Shown here in pieces: positions 11,701-23,447 of a stretch of DNA of 64,000 bases; positions within the stretch are counted from its first letter, which is position 1, and the number at the start of each line of letters is the position of its first letter. The notes under the pieces were generated by a model. That model was not told the origin of the DNA, did no database searches, and worked only from the letters and a program-made list of their open reading frames with translations. The DNA comes from Solicoccozyma terricola (lineage: Eukaryota > Basidiomycota > Tremellomycetes > Filobasidiales > Piskurozymaceae), in contig BCLD01000008.1 in the NCBI GenBank assembly GCA_001600875.1, positions 491,216-555,215 of the forward strand, in the 5' to 3' direction. Position numbers and translations under genes: made by a program.

Positions 11701-14348
11701 TTGCGGCAACAAGCTGAGTGGAGCGACGATCAAAGTGGTTTTGCAGTGAGGGTCGGTGCTAGGATTGATCAAGCAGGTAGCAATCGCTTGGACTGTCTTT
11801 CCGAGGCCCTGAGATATGCAGTCCGACATGAGCATTCTTGCAGAGCTAGGGGGTCTCGCGTACACTTACCATGCTGTCACACAGCAAACCACCTCGTACG
11901 CGGTCATTCCTCTCCTGCGGAGTTCGGTGATTAAGCTTCGAACTGTGCACCGGAAGAAGGTTAAGCTAATTAAATACCTGTTTGGCCATCCAAGCTACCC
12001 CTATGAGCTGATTGGTTCGGCGTATCAGGAAGTTATCGAATCTGAGAACATCCACCCAACGACTCACTTGATGTGGCATAAGCCGGATAGTTGAACCTGG
12101 GAGGCAATCTTGAAGTGCGGCCAACTTTAGGTACTCTGCACTTTCGGCGACCGTGACATTGTCATTAAAGTCGGTCAAAGCCTCGAGGAAGAACTTTTTG
12201 AGTCTTGGATATTTCGATTTTTAAGTCAGCTTTGATAACTTGAACCTCCTCTCGTGTACTCACTCGTCTCCAACCAGAGGCTCCTCTTCCGGTTCTCTGT
12301 AGAGACCTCCCCGCGAGAACATAGGGTTTTCCATCGCAATGTGAGCTCCAAAATGCCCTAGTCCATGACTTCCTCCTGCAATTTCCGGAGCGTGCCAATC
12401 AGAATCGATAGCGCCGGGCCTGCGCTGTTGGATCAGCAAAGCCAAGCGGGCATAGTATGCGTCGGTCGCTGTAGGAACTGCACCCGGAGCGGCAGTGACG
12501 GGCTTGCCCAAAATATTTACGGCATTCGAGAGTTGACTGGAGACGCCAGCAGAATTGGACGGTCCTGCAACGGCATTCGCCGGGACATTCTGCGTCTGCA
12601 TCAATAGTAAGTCGGCGTGAACTGAGGAGGTGCAGCGCTCCAACTCACAGCCAATCTAGACGCCAAGTATCTTGCTTCGAGAGTTGGGTACAACCTTTTC
12701 AACTCTGGCATTTCATGCAGCATTGATAGCGAAGGTATATGAAAACTGTATGGTAGTCCCTTGTGACGTAAAGCCACATTGTCGTTGAGGTGAAGAAAGC
12801 GTTCTCGAGCCCACTTGGGGTAGGACCCATTACCACCACCACCAAAAAACATTTTGTGGAATAGCATCCTTTCGCGGGAAAACGGTTGATATGCTTTATC
12901 TAAGAAAAGGTACCGGTCAGTGGTAGAATGACGCTCGCAATAAGTTGCCTCACCACTGAGGTTGCTGAACGTCGTCGGAAAATCGTACACGGGCTGAACC
13001 AAAGGCGCTACGTTCTGCTGTACGATTGAAACGTCCGGCTTTGGTGGTACCATGATCTCTCCCGTGAACACAACATCCTCCTCTTGCTTCACCGCAGTCA
13101 AAGCGAGTCTTGCCGTATCAATCAACGACTTCTTTGCGCTTATGAACTCCACCTCTGAATCGGAGCTGATCAATCCTGATTTGTAGCTCTGATTCAGTTT
13201 GGGCTTCTTGACATATTTCTTTTCTTCTTGCGAGGATCTTGGTGATTGCAGATTCGAGCGCTTCATTGAAGGTCCCAAAGCTTGAGGGTACGCATCTTCC
13301 ATCTTGAAACCTTCATCTTTGAAGGCCGGCGTCGAATTTACATGTTCGCCGAGCGGCTTGAGAACTTTGTTGTTCCATGCATTTCGTACGGCGTCTGCCG
13401 GGGCTTGAGGAAGTTTGGATGAACCAGCGATGATCGAACTGTGTGGTGCGGGAACTGCTTGCTTTCGAAAGTGGGTTAACGGGGAGTGCGGAAGGGGAGA
13501 GACGAGCTTGGGTCGCGAGCCGCTGCTGGAGAACGCCAACGGATCCGCCGTTTCAAGCTTTGGTTTTGATTCGGCCTTAGGGAAGGTCACTGATGGCTGT
13601 CGGACGAGTTTCGATTGGCCTTGTAAGGAGCCGTACGAGGGTTGTTTGCCTAGCTTGACCAGTCTCTGGTTGAAAGAATAGAGATCATCAGTGTAGAAAC
13701 ATTGACACAAAGCGAGAGTTCTTTTCTCACCTTTCTTTCCGCTTCTTGCTTCTTCTTGACTCTCAAATCTCGAGCTGTTACATGAGCATACTCGAGACAA
13801 TGTGTCTTGATAGTTAGACGTCGTCAGTATCCTGTTATCTGAAAGCCGTTCGCTCACATACTCACAGCATACGCATCTAGATCACCCAACCCAATACTCT
13901 TCCCTCCGTCATTGAATCTTGAACATGGTGGTAGAATGATGTCGCAATAGCAATTATCATCCACACCTAGGCCGTCGTTGTAAGGTTCTTGGTCAGTGCC
14001 AGCGACCCTTTTCGCTCGTAGTCGTTCATTGCGCGACTTACAAGTCGCGATTCCATATCCTCCCCCAGCTTCTAATTCGATAACAAAGTTGTCATCGTTA
14101 GGGTTCAAGGACATGAATCGTGTGATCTCATTGATGAGGAACTGAGGAATAGGCTGTGAATTCGTTCACATGGTAGGAGAAGGCTGTATGAGTGCGCGAT
14201 TTGGAATGAACGGGGAAGACCAAGTCGTCCCGAGGGAACTCACGGTGGTATCGTCCCCATCGTCTAGACTGAGAATATACTTGCACTGCTTGAGGACTTG
14301 GTCAGGGGTCGGGATGGTCCGGCTGTTCGCCAGGTATAGGCCTGACAT
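8755..14348 (-). CDS. SNF2-family ATPase with RING finger (Uls1/Rrp1-2/Rad16-like)
   Basis: ATP-dependent DNA translocase with an embedded C3HC4 RING, the arrangement of Rad5, Rad16, HLTF and Uls1 proteins, which act in DNA repair or removal of SUMO/ubiquitin-marked factors. Order: a weakly conserved N-terminus (MSGLYLANSRTIPTPDQV..., then a Ser/Lys-rich disordered stretch at about 13000-13680), helicase motif I GLGKTVQAIA (about 11800-11830), TTLIVAPLSLLPQWK, motif III RWALSGTPGQ (near 11060), and DQPILQLPP. The RING has CAVCLDAFMDTVITACGHTF (about 9930-9985) and CPICRHAL. HelC motifs are CLVFSTFTSLLD, VCLISTKAGGVGLNL and RAHRIGQTKPVEVRRL. The tail ends NPAGQDVDEAA at the stop, 8755-8757. 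The ILQLPP linker and the lack of a visible HIRAN domain favour Uls1/Rrp-type over Rad5-type; this is inference. The ATG at 14348 is chosen because the longer frame upstream opens with a non-ATG codon. Many short introns. Confidence 0.87.
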
Positions 14349-14547
14349 GGATGGATCGACGATGATGCTGCTGTCGATCGAGAACCGGAATAGGTGATTT
14401 GTTGATAAATGGGACAAAACTGGACGCGACACGCGACAACTTTGAAATGTCGTCACCCGTCCAGGCTCCAGCTGTTGACGATGAAGGATTCAGTGGGATG
14501 AGATGTCAGTCAGTGCTGAGCTTTTGATACATCGGACTGATAGGGGT

Positions 14548-14602
14548 ACGTCAAGCTGACGTGGTTACGATCAGTCTAGTGTAGGTATCGTCAAGCTGAT
14601 GT
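14548..14602. promoter_or_regulatory. Duplicated ACGTCA-AGC-TGACGT palindrome (possible bZIP/CRE sites)
   Basis: ACGTCA (14548-14553), a 3-base spacer AGC, and TGACGT (14557-14562) form a perfect inverted repeat. Exactly 40 bases on, at 14588-14602, TCGTCA-AGC-TGATGT is a near copy. The pair lies 200-255 bases upstream of the SNF2/RING start codon, where a promoter is expected. TGACGT is the half-site of CREB/ATF-type bZIP factors. Function is inferred. Confidence 0.45.
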
Positions 14603-15225
14603 AGCAACTAAGCACCGGCCAAAAAAATAAATTAACAAAAACAGAGTGACTAACCCTTGATTACACTATGCAATCGCTTCTCCTTCTCACACAATTCAAT
14701 ACAGAGAACTCAAGGACGCGGCCTTCCGGTCAAGACGTATACGTCGAGGTGCAGGATAAGAGGGAGCAGTGGTGCGGTCCGTCAAGGAGAATGGCTTCCG
14801 AATCGCCGCCGATATGCAGCGATGAATTTGTTTCAGCGACCTCTGTCCTGGCACTTTTGCCCTCTTGCCCTAGCACCCCATCCAGTCACTTAGAAGGGCG
14901 ATACTATCCATCTATATAAATGTCGGGTCGTGTGCTCGAAAGCCTCCACCTGTGTACATATACAAAGCTCGGAATGCGGAGTGAATACGAAAAGAGACGA
15001 TGAAGCACGGAACTACGTAGATACGGATGTGCGTGTGGACAGAAAATGCAACAGCGAGTGTGAAATGCACCCAGGGACGAAGGAAAGAACCTTTCCCCGC
15101 AAAGAACGGGCATCAGAATATAGCAGAAGCAGAAGGAAAGGAAACTGCGCGCGCATAACTTGCTCAATGAATTGAGATCCTGCGATGGTCCAAATCTCCT
15201 CACTCACTAGTCTGGACTTCCCCTC
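14603..15225. other. Intergenic region without a supported gene
   Basis: About 620 bases between the SNF2/RING promoter and the 3' end of the RRM gene. Short open frames exist, but none has homology or a convincing exon structure. A TATATAAA-like stretch occurs near 14911-14918. Probably the 3' untranslated region of the RRM gene plus upstream sequence of the SNF2/RING gene. Confidence 0.5.
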
Positions 15226-17789
15226 TCACTCTCCAGTTCGGATGCTACCAAGCTGACCTGTACTGTGAGGGTGTTCGTGAGCATCCGCGTCGATTTGTAC
15301 GGCGCCATTCCACCAGACAGCTCCCTGAGCATGGAGACGAGCGGATAACTTCTGATGATCGACGTTCCAGAGATTGGTGGACGTAACTTGGCTCATTCCA
15401 TCACCCCATACACCTTCACAGTTGCCCTGTCCGGGAGCCTTCCAGATCTTGTCGTTGCCTAAGAGGTTGCCAATGACCGGAGCTGGCATCCTTGCCGAGT
15501 AACTTAGGAGCGGGGAGCTTGGAGCAGAATCGGAATTGAAGTGGTGCTCGCTGGGAGAGAAGCTGAGCGACGGAGTGATGGTAAGGCTTTTGCTTTCTTC
15601 AAAGTACGATGAGAAGTTCTGGGGTTGATTGAACATGGTAGAGGTAGAGGTGCTACTGTTCGTCTGAGTAGCGGGAGGGGGTCAGAATCTTGATACGGTA
15701 TTGAACGATTCACTCGCTCTACTCACGATATTACGACCCCACATCCCCTCCAGCTGGACTCCGTTCCCGCCATCGTCCAATTCCATGATCTTACTCCTGT
15801 CCACCCTCATTATCCTATCCAAGTCGCTCCATTCGACGTGCCTGATTTTAACCTTTCTCTCAGGCAACTCTGAATTGGCGAGGAAATTGACAGCAGAGGA
15901 GGCACAAGCAGCAGAAACGTATCGAACCATCGCCCATTGGGTTGAGCTTTGAGGATTCGCCGAAAATGGAGTGGAGTAGGAAGGTGGGGGAGACATGAAA
16001 CAGGCGTATGAAACCTCCCCAAACACTGATGCTTCTTGAATGAGACTGCTGATGCTGTGGAAGTGCTCCGGGTCCTTTTTGGGACTGATCCTCAGCGTTT
16101 TTCCTGCATCCCAGATACGCTCGAAACTCACCAGAGCGACCATCACCACGACGCTTCCTAAAATACCTTTCCTCTTGTCGTTCGATCCAACAACCGCACC
16201 GTGATCCCATGGCCTGGGAGCTAACCCGTACGGTGAATCTGATCCAAAAGGTACTTGTGTTTGTGCAGAGGAGAAAGTGAGGGGAGGAATATAACCTCCG
16301 AATACTGGAGAGACGGGAGGCGGAAGGAAGCGTTGACGGTTCGTCATTCGGCCTATGGAAGGAAGGACGATCAATATCCACGTCACGCTGCCTTTGAATG
16401 TCAGCCACCTACCTCGCAGAACCTCGTCGGCAGTACTCTTCTGAACTTGGGACCAAGAGACATCCAAACGACATCCTCTGCGCGCGAGGTCTCAGTTACT
16501 GGTGGCAATCAGGAGCGGTTCACATCAGCTATGCCATACCTATAAGACTGCCCATGGGCACAGCTCAATGCCGTCCTAGCTTCTTCATGAGTAGACATCA
16601 ACACGAAACCACTATTTTGCACGTTTCGTCAGTACCCAGGGCTCGGGATAGAGGACTATTACACAGCTTACCGTCTCCTCCCTTGAGGATCCAACATCGA
16701 CAGCAAACACGCGTGCTCAACTTTACCATACTGCGCGAAAATATGTTCGAATTCCACCCTTGGAAACACCCGAAGCTCATCAGACACTACCCCCTTTACC
16801 GAGGAATATTTCTCAAATCTCACTGTGTCGTCCCCAACGGAAGATTGAGAATGTACAAGTTTCGCGGACCTTGAGTCGTACTCCTCTCTCTTTGACCGAT
16901 ACCATCCAGGGTTAGTCCTTCCTTTCCCTCGTTGAGCCATGTCGAAGTATTTGTCGATCTCAAATTTGACACTGGATGTTTGAGCGTGTTCGAACGAGGC
17001 CAAGGAGAATACAATGCAGGTTGGGAATGATGCATAATATTTTTGACCTTTGGAATCGCGAATTCTTGATCATCTTGGGAATTTCAGCGTACGATTACAG
17101 TGTCGAACAGTTACGGCGGAAAACTCACGACTTGGTTCTTTGATACTCGTGGGTTTCCTTTCCAACTGATAATCTTCCATTCCACCCAAAAAAATGTCAT
17201 CCTCCCAGCTACTTGCTTTTTCCTCCAACGAGCTCGTACGACTACTACTATTAAACGATGTATCACCACTCCCACCGAAATCCGACGCTCCGACAATCCC
17301 TTCTTTCCCATCCCACAACGACCCTTCTCCCCTTGAACGTTCTGAAACGGCTTGAGATGAGTGATGGGAAGGAATTGCTTGAGATCGTTGAGAGAATTCG
17401 ACTGGCGGTTGAGTGTGTGGGAACGGAGATGAGCGTTGAAGGTGTTGAAGAGGTATTTCCAAAGTACTAAGCCATTATCTCCCGCTCGGGTCAGCTCGCT
17501 GTGTTTTCCCTCTTCGCGATGTAAAAGTGACGACTTACATGGCATAATCTTTGAGCTTTTTCTCCATTTGAACCAATTTCTCGAATTCACTTTCTGTCCT
17601 CAATAAGACCTCTGCAGAACGAGTATAGGAGGTATGAGGATTGAGAAGGTACGATGTGGATGGTGGATGAGTAGAGAGATTGCTGGGAGGGGTAGGATAG
17701 GTGATTTGAGAGGGAAGTATACGAATGATCATAGATGGCGCTAGAGGTTGAATGTAGAAAACGAGGAGAATGAGATTGCGGGCAGCCAT
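15226..17789 (-). CDS. RRM-domain RNA-binding protein of unknown role
   Basis: Exons joined on the minus strand give a protein beginning MAARNLILLVFYIQPLAPSM and then a Ser/Pro-rich linker. Next comes an RNA recognition motif: ELRVFPRVEFEHIFAQYGKV (beta1/alpha1) with ACLLSMLDPQGRR, and after an intron the RNP1-like GFVLMSTHEEARTALSCAHG (about 16535-16610), ending RLDVSWSQVQKST. A second, more diverged RRM-like block is RISPKKDPEHFHSISSLIQE ... FGEVSYACF ... QWAMVRYVSAACASSAVNFL (about 15850-16100). The C-terminal region is Ser-rich and ends NGAVQIDADAHEHP...IRTGE at the stop, 15226. Introns and phases fit at 17070-17100, 16500, 16400 and 15725. I do not recognise a specific orthologue. An RNA-binding role is inferred from the RRM only. 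The start is the first in-frame ATG; a second Met lies 19 codons in. Confidence 0.62.
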
Positions 17790-18614
17790 GGAAATTTATG
17801 GCGAGTACTCACAAACTGGCGAGAGTAGACCGTATAAGTGATCAACGGTGACTATTTCATCGAATCCATTGGTATGTCAACATGTTATTCTATCGAGGAA
17901 ATCAAAGAGTGCGATACCTACCTCGCTCACTCAACCCACTCAATCGACAGGAGAACAAATACGCTTCATCTTGGTCCTCGTGCAGGGAGAGTACTGATGA
18001 GAGTGGAGGATGAGGGACGGGAGTTGGAATAACCATTGGGATGAGGAAAGAGTGCGACTGAATGATTTGAACGAGTGTGATGATGAATGTGAATGAATGT
18101 GATGGTGTTACTGATGATGGTGACGATGATGTGTGGAAATGATTGAAACTGAGAGGAGAAACGCGAACGACCGTATCTAGGTTGAATGATATTCCAGCTG
18201 ATCTTGAATTTCCAACCGTAAACAGTCAATGGAGAACGAAAACTGTCCCACGGTTGTATAGTATGCTCCTCTGAGCCCACTCCCTCGACACGACCCTCTG
18301 CACGGTCACCAGCTCCGACCCTCCGCTCCCCACGTCCGACCCTCCGCTCGCCACCTCCGTCACCTCCGCTCGCCACCGGGTGGCCAAGGAACACCCGCAG
18401 TCGGCACCCCGCCGGCTTACCTCATCGTGACCACCACCCCAGCCGTGACACGTGATAGTCCCCTTCAGCAAGCAACAACACCCAGGGACAGATGTTGACA
18501 GCTACCCTTTGCATCATCTTCCTACTCCGTCACCGTCACCGTCACCGTCACCGTCACAACCAACCCGTCTCACCACTTCTCCATAGCGCCAGGGAGAGAG
18601 CCCACCGCTTTGCC
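17790..18614. promoter_or_regulatory. Divergent promoter region (RRM gene / SWIB gene)
   Basis: An 825-base region between two divergently transcribed genes. It holds open frames on the minus strand (17966-18394) that are low-complexity (repeated CCTCCGCT-type segments at 18305-18375) and look non-coding. A CACCGT hexamer is repeated at about 18530-18555. No promoter element can be assigned with certainty. Confidence 0.45.
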
Positions 18615-20787
18615 ATGTCCACCCCATCCGGATCTCAGCAGGTCCATCCTCCCGCAAATTCAAATCAGATGAAGAGAAAACTAGAGGATGGTGGAGATGC
18701 CAAGTGAGTGAACGGGATGGGATGGTGATGAGGTGATACGTGGGATACATGGGGATGGGCAAGAGTGATACAGATAGCGAGAACATGATTGTCCCGTCTA
18801 ATTGACTGGGAAATAGCATGCCATCGTCATCTTTACCAACGGATACGTTCACTAACACGCGTCTTACCTTGCACCCTTTCCTCTCCTCGCTTGGGCCATT
18901 GCCTCGAACACTCCCAGACGCCAGCGACCACCACTCCCACCACCGTATATTCTCGCCTCCCTTGTCCCAGAGTCAGCAATGTTCGAAGATCTCATTCGCA
19001 TGGAGCAGAAATTGGATTGGACGATGTTGAGGAAAAAAGCAGAGGTGAATGATGGATTAGGCAAACCGGTTAGAGTGAGTGTTGGTGACGTTCCATATAA
19101 TAGGACCTCGGAGGACATATGCTGAAATTTTTCATTTCGTCGGATAGACAAAACGTACCCTCCGAGTATTCGTTTCCAACACCGCCTACAACCAAACATG
19201 GCAAACCGCGACGACGTCCAATCCAACCGATTCCTCAACGACAGGTCAGTTGACTGAAGGTACCGGAACGAACGATGCAAAACCCGAAGGAGAGGCAGAG
19301 GTCAAGCCGACTATCAATGCTGATACTGGAGAAGGAGTTCCTGGATGGACGTTGAGGATTGAAGGGAGGTTGCTGGATGTAAGTGGTTTTTTCGTCGTCC
19401 TTCACTTGGGACTCTTTAGCAGTTGATGGAAGAACCAGTGGCTGATACCCATCGGTGTCGGCATCCGTATCAGACCGGGAACAACCGGATCGATAGAACA
19501 ACGAAGAAACGGTTCTCAAATTGCGTCAAGAGCTTGATTGTGGACATGGACAACCGGGAACCTCAGAATTTCCCGGAGAGTAATATCGTCGAGGTAAATC
19601 TTGGCAGATCAGGCTTTAAAAAACAGAGTGGAACTAGATGCTCACCAGGACTCTGGCTCTCCTCCATCCCTCAGTGGCACGCCAAACAACAAGCGCCCAA
19701 CCATTCTCTAGACGGCTTTGAAATCCGACGTCGTGGCGATCAACCCATCCGAATCCGAATCACCATCTACCTTGACCAATACCCTGACCGATTCAAAGTC
19801 TTACCTCCATTATGTGACATCATTGGCGTCAAGGAGGAGAGTCGAGCAGGGATCATGTCGGCTGTCTGGAAATTTGTCAAGACTGTTGGAGCACAGGATA
19901 AAGATGATTTAGCAAAGTTGAAGATGATTGGTGGATTGGAGAAGGTGAGGATGGCAGGTGTTCCGGAACCCGACTGATCTTGAGAGCTTACAAGGACATT
20001 CTACTCTGACAGCTGGTAGATAGAGACACACCGAGAATCGCTTTCGCTCAATTACCGGATCTGGTCAATCGGTATCTCACTCATCCAGATCCAATCACGA
20101 TTCATTACCAAATCAAGTGAGTACCGATACCTGTCACTATGGCACCTGTGACTAAACACATCGTGGCTCGCCAGACTCGACAAAGACCGCCACGTTCACC
20201 CACAATGCTTTGATATTCCCATTGAAATTGAAGATGCACTCAAGTCCAAGATGCACGCTGTCGTTCAAGCTTTCGATGGGCCGGCGATGAAGGAGGTAAT
20301 GGACGCCGAAGACGAAGTGGCGAGGTTGGCTCAGGGTATCCGGACCGCCAGGCAAAAGAGGGATTTCTTGCATGCCTTTGCGTGAGTCTCTTCGTTTGAC
20401 GATGGAGGTCGTGGGAACGTGCTCACGGCGCCGAATACCTCTACAGTAACGATCCAGCAAATTTCATTAATCGATGGTTGTCTACTCAGGCTCGAGACCT
20501 GGATCTCATTCTCGGCAATCAAATCGGTGCCATCGGCTCAAACGGCGGTGCGGTTCGAGAGGAAGATCTGCGTCGCAGCGACTTGTTCCGTTTGCCATGG
20601 GTGAGTTGCAGCTATATCACCTCAATGGCACGATGCTGATCAACTGGAACCGTAACCACAGGTGGAGGAAGCCATCACCATTCACGAAGGAGCTCGTCTT
20701 GCTGAGAAGGCTGACTATGAGCGACAGAAAGCCCGCGCTCAACAAGGCGGCCCACATCGAGGGTCGCAGCAACCTCAGGGACGATAG
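18615..20787 (+). CDS. SWI/SNF or RSC subunit with SWIB domain (Rsc6/Snf12/SMARCD type)
   Basis: Accessory subunit of an ATP-dependent chromatin remodeller, the BAF60/SMARCD family. It starts MSTPSGSQQVHPPANSNQMK with a short disordered head. Helical MFEDLIRMEQKLDWTMLRKK and RTLRVFVSNTAYNQTW then GWTLRIEGRLLD follow. The SWIB/MDM2 fold reads FEIRRRGDQPIRIRITIYLD ... RFKVLPPLCDIIGVKEESRA then GIMSAVWKFVKTVGAQDKDD (about 19715-19910), continuing DTPRIAFAQLPDLVNRYL. The C-terminal part has PQCFDIPIEIEDALKSKM, FLHAFANDPANFINRWLSTQ and ARDLDLILGNQIGAIG, as in SMARCD proteins. The stop, at 20785-20787, follows a Gln/Gly-rich end. At least seven introns. Rsc6 and Snf12 are paralogues in yeast; most basidiomycetes carry one, so I leave the symbol open. 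It converges with the CRAL-TRIO gene. Confidence 0.86.
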
Positions 20788-21278
20788 ACCTATCAGACCA
20801 GGGAGAAGGTCTTACTTTGTACGCGGGAGTTATTGTATTTTTTCATGGTGTACGATGAAGCTAGACCACATTTCCATTACTACGATGTGGCAGTGAAGCT
20901 GGAGTAGACTTTGGCGGGGTGCAGTCGAAAATCTTAGTCGAAGGCAACGGGCGTGGCGTTGGAGCAGGATGTCGTGGGCTGGCGCGAGCTGCTGAGGTGT
21001 AATGTGCGGCTGTAAATGGTCAAATGGAAACGACTGACAGTGCACGAAAGAAATCTACCCTGCTAGAGAGACGGTATTCAAAATAGCACCTCCCGATTGC
21101 CTAGAGCCCGGTGGCGACACCCAAGTAACAGGTTGCCACACCGTGCCCGGAACACCTGTCGTGGGTGCAACATCTTCACATCATAGCAGCCCAAGTCACC
21201 GATCAATCAAGACATTACGTGTTCAGGCATAGAGAGCATGGTCGTCGTGAATGCCACGTTGAGGAAATAATCCATCAA
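20788..21278. other. Convergent intergenic spacer
   Basis: 491 bases between the stop codons of the SWIB gene (+) and the CRAL-TRIO gene (-). Expected to contain both 3' untranslated regions. Nothing else is visible. Confidence 0.5.
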
Positions 21279-22563
21279 TTACAGCGCATCAGACTTCTCC
21301 GCCTTTTCCAGCAATACCTTGGCTTGCACCTTCTCTTGTTCCGTTGGAGGATGATCGAATAGTATAGGTCCGCTTGTAGGTGGTCCAGGCGCCGTAGGGA
21401 TGACTGGGACACCAGAACTTGAGCTGGCGGGTGTAGCGGTTTCGTCTCCGACAGCCAGGTGCTTCACCCCGTTCATAACATTGTCGACCGGTGCAACTGG
21501 ACCAGACTCGTTGTTAACGGTTGAAGCTGCAACAAAAGTCCCATTGACCTCCTTCATGCTATCGGTGCCTGTATTATCTGACGCTGCAGGAGTTTCATCG
21601 GCGGTGACGATTTCTACGTTGTTGTTCTCCTCCTCCTCCTTGACCACAACGTCGATACCTTCATATGCAGCATATGCGCCGTACCCTGACACTGGAACGG
21701 TTGGCTTTCCCTCTTTATCCAGACGACCACCGTCTGGTGCGAGATGGCAGAATCTAAGTGGGAAAAGAGAGAGAGAGGGGGAGACACCGTTAGGAACCAT
21801 TCGGATAGGGTAGAAGGAAGGCTTAGCGAGATCGGTCAACACTCACTCTACCAAAGTCTTCCAGTACGTTGCATGATTAAAATTGAAGTTGTATTCTCCA
21901 CCAAATTCGGAATCTAGTTGTTGAGCCGGTATCAAATCTGGTAGTTTCGGATTAAACCTCATCTAAAAGCAATTCCCCGCCAAAAAAACACAAAAGGTCA
22001 AAAAGTTTAGCTTTTTCGCCTTGATGATCACCGAACAAAAAAACCCAACCCCCCCCTTCCCCCTCACCTTATCTTTGGTGACTGGATCCAAAAATGGTGA
22101 GATTGCGGTGAAGAACGCGTTAACCCACCATGGCATCCTAACTACGATAGCTCTTCCCATTCGCTCTACGTAATGTGATTGAAGGATACCAAGGACTTTT
22201 CTGGCAGTTCCGACTGAAGGGTTTGTTTGAGATGTGGCTGATGCGTAATCGACGATGATTACGAGAGTTTCCACTGAAGGTGGCATGAGGTCTATTGCGC
22301 GTTCTCTGGCGGAGAGAAAAAAGGGGGGGGGGGGGGGGAGGGAGGGGCGGCGACTATTGTTCAGTTTCAAAGAGACATGAAGAGAGAAGCGCACACACGA
22401 AAGCAACTCTCACAGGATGAAAATCAGATGCAGGATCTGACGAGGACTTTGCTCTGTGTTTTCTCTTCCCGGTCTCATGTAAATCACAGGTCGACCATCG
22501 ATATCGAATCCAGTCAATACACTGGTGTTAACGACGCAACATAATCAGTGTAAGAGAGAGAGG

Positions 22564-22619
<56 letters not shown>

Positions 22620-23447
22620 AAGCGGGAGATTGTGAAAAAAAAAGCGGGTAGGATACGAAGGGTAGGGTTTTTGCTTCTTGCTACACTTACATCTTTCCTG
22701 TCTCTGCTTCAATACTGACATCACTTTCCTTTATCAATTCGGGTTTATATTCTCTCCTCCATTCGAGAGTCGCCTTGATTCGGGTTTTCGCTTCTGGGAG
22801 TTTCCATTTCTGTTCGCGGGGGGGGAAGGGTGCACCACAATCAGACGCATTCGAGTAGGATGAGGAGAAAAAACCTTCCCCTGAAAAAAAAAAAAAAAAA
22901 AAAAAAGGAAAAAAGGCATCGAAAAAAACATACAGCTGCTCTACAATATCGACTCATCGTTCCAGGATCTTCCAAAAACCGTTTTTCCCATGGGTAGTAT
23001 GGGTCAGATTCGGGTAGCATTAGAGATGTTGCGTACTGTTGTTAGGAATGGGAGGGGGAACCATTTATGGTTGAATGATGAGATGAGTTCGAGAACTCGT
23101 GTACGGCTGGCCGGGGGGAGGGGGTGTGGGGGGGGGGTGTGGAATCTCACCTCCTTCAACGCTGCCATCTAACCAAGCAACGAACCAACATCAGCTCCCA
23201 AATATCGAAACCACAACCCCCCCCCCCCGCTGCTAATCATCCTAAACAAAACCCCATCATTCCTCACCTTATCCTCCTGTTCCTTTGTATATACAATCTT
23301 CTTCTTCTTCTTCTGTCCTATACCCGGAAGTGGACGAGTAAAAATCTCACTTGTCGGTGGACCAACATTCGCGTTCAAACTGGAAACTGATACGGTCGAT
23401 GAGGAAGTAGCGGATGAACGTTTGAGTGAGTTGATTATGGCGGGCAT
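21279..23447 (-). CDS. CRAL-TRIO (Sec14-like) phosphatidylinositol transfer family protein
   Basis: Lipid-transfer protein of the Sec14 superfamily, likely cytosolic or membrane-contact associated. MPAIINSLKRSS is followed by a disordered linker, then the CRAL-TRIO N-terminal helices: LPESDPYYPWEKRFLEDPGT, MSRYCRAAKWKLPEAKTRIK and ATLEWRREYKPELI. The lipid-binding domain reads LTGFDIDGRPVIYMRPGREN, VETLVIIVDYASATSQTNPS, LQSHYVERMGRAIVVRMPWW and VNAFFTAISPFLDPVTKDK, ending PQ/PDLIPAQQLDSEFGGEYN. The acidic, Thr/Val/Glu-rich C-terminus of about 180 residues ends EKAEKSDAL. Exon 2 is only 18 nt (MAALKE, about 23154-23171) but joins in phase. Introns are rich in homopolymers: C-runs at 22323-22338 and 22821-22828, T-runs at 22882-22905 and a (CT)n at 22552-22614, in the gene's sense. 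The closest known types are Pdr16/Sfh or Csr1; I cannot separate these. Confidence 0.86.
22552..22614. repeat. (AG)n microsatellite in CRAL-TRIO intron
   Basis: About 30 AG units, read as (CT)n in the transcript. It sits in the intron between the KWKLPEAK exon and the LTGFDIDGRP exon and lengthens that intron to about 150 nt. Confidence 0.95.
22882..22905. repeat. Poly(A) tract, poly(T) in the transcript
   Basis: An uninterrupted homopolymer in the intron before the KWKLPEAKTRIK exon of the CRAL-TRIO gene. It may add to that intron's pyrimidine tract. Its length is likely to be unreliable in the assembly. Confidence 0.85.

Noticed and set aside
14657..14919. Short plus-strand frames upstream of the SNF2/RING gene
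   Set aside because: They have no recognisable domain, alternative frames are equally open, and there is no splice pattern.
17966..18394. 142-codon frame on the minus strand in the RRM/SWIB divergent region
   Set aside because: Composition is low-complexity, there are no homology-like motifs, and it does not join to the RRM gene in phase.
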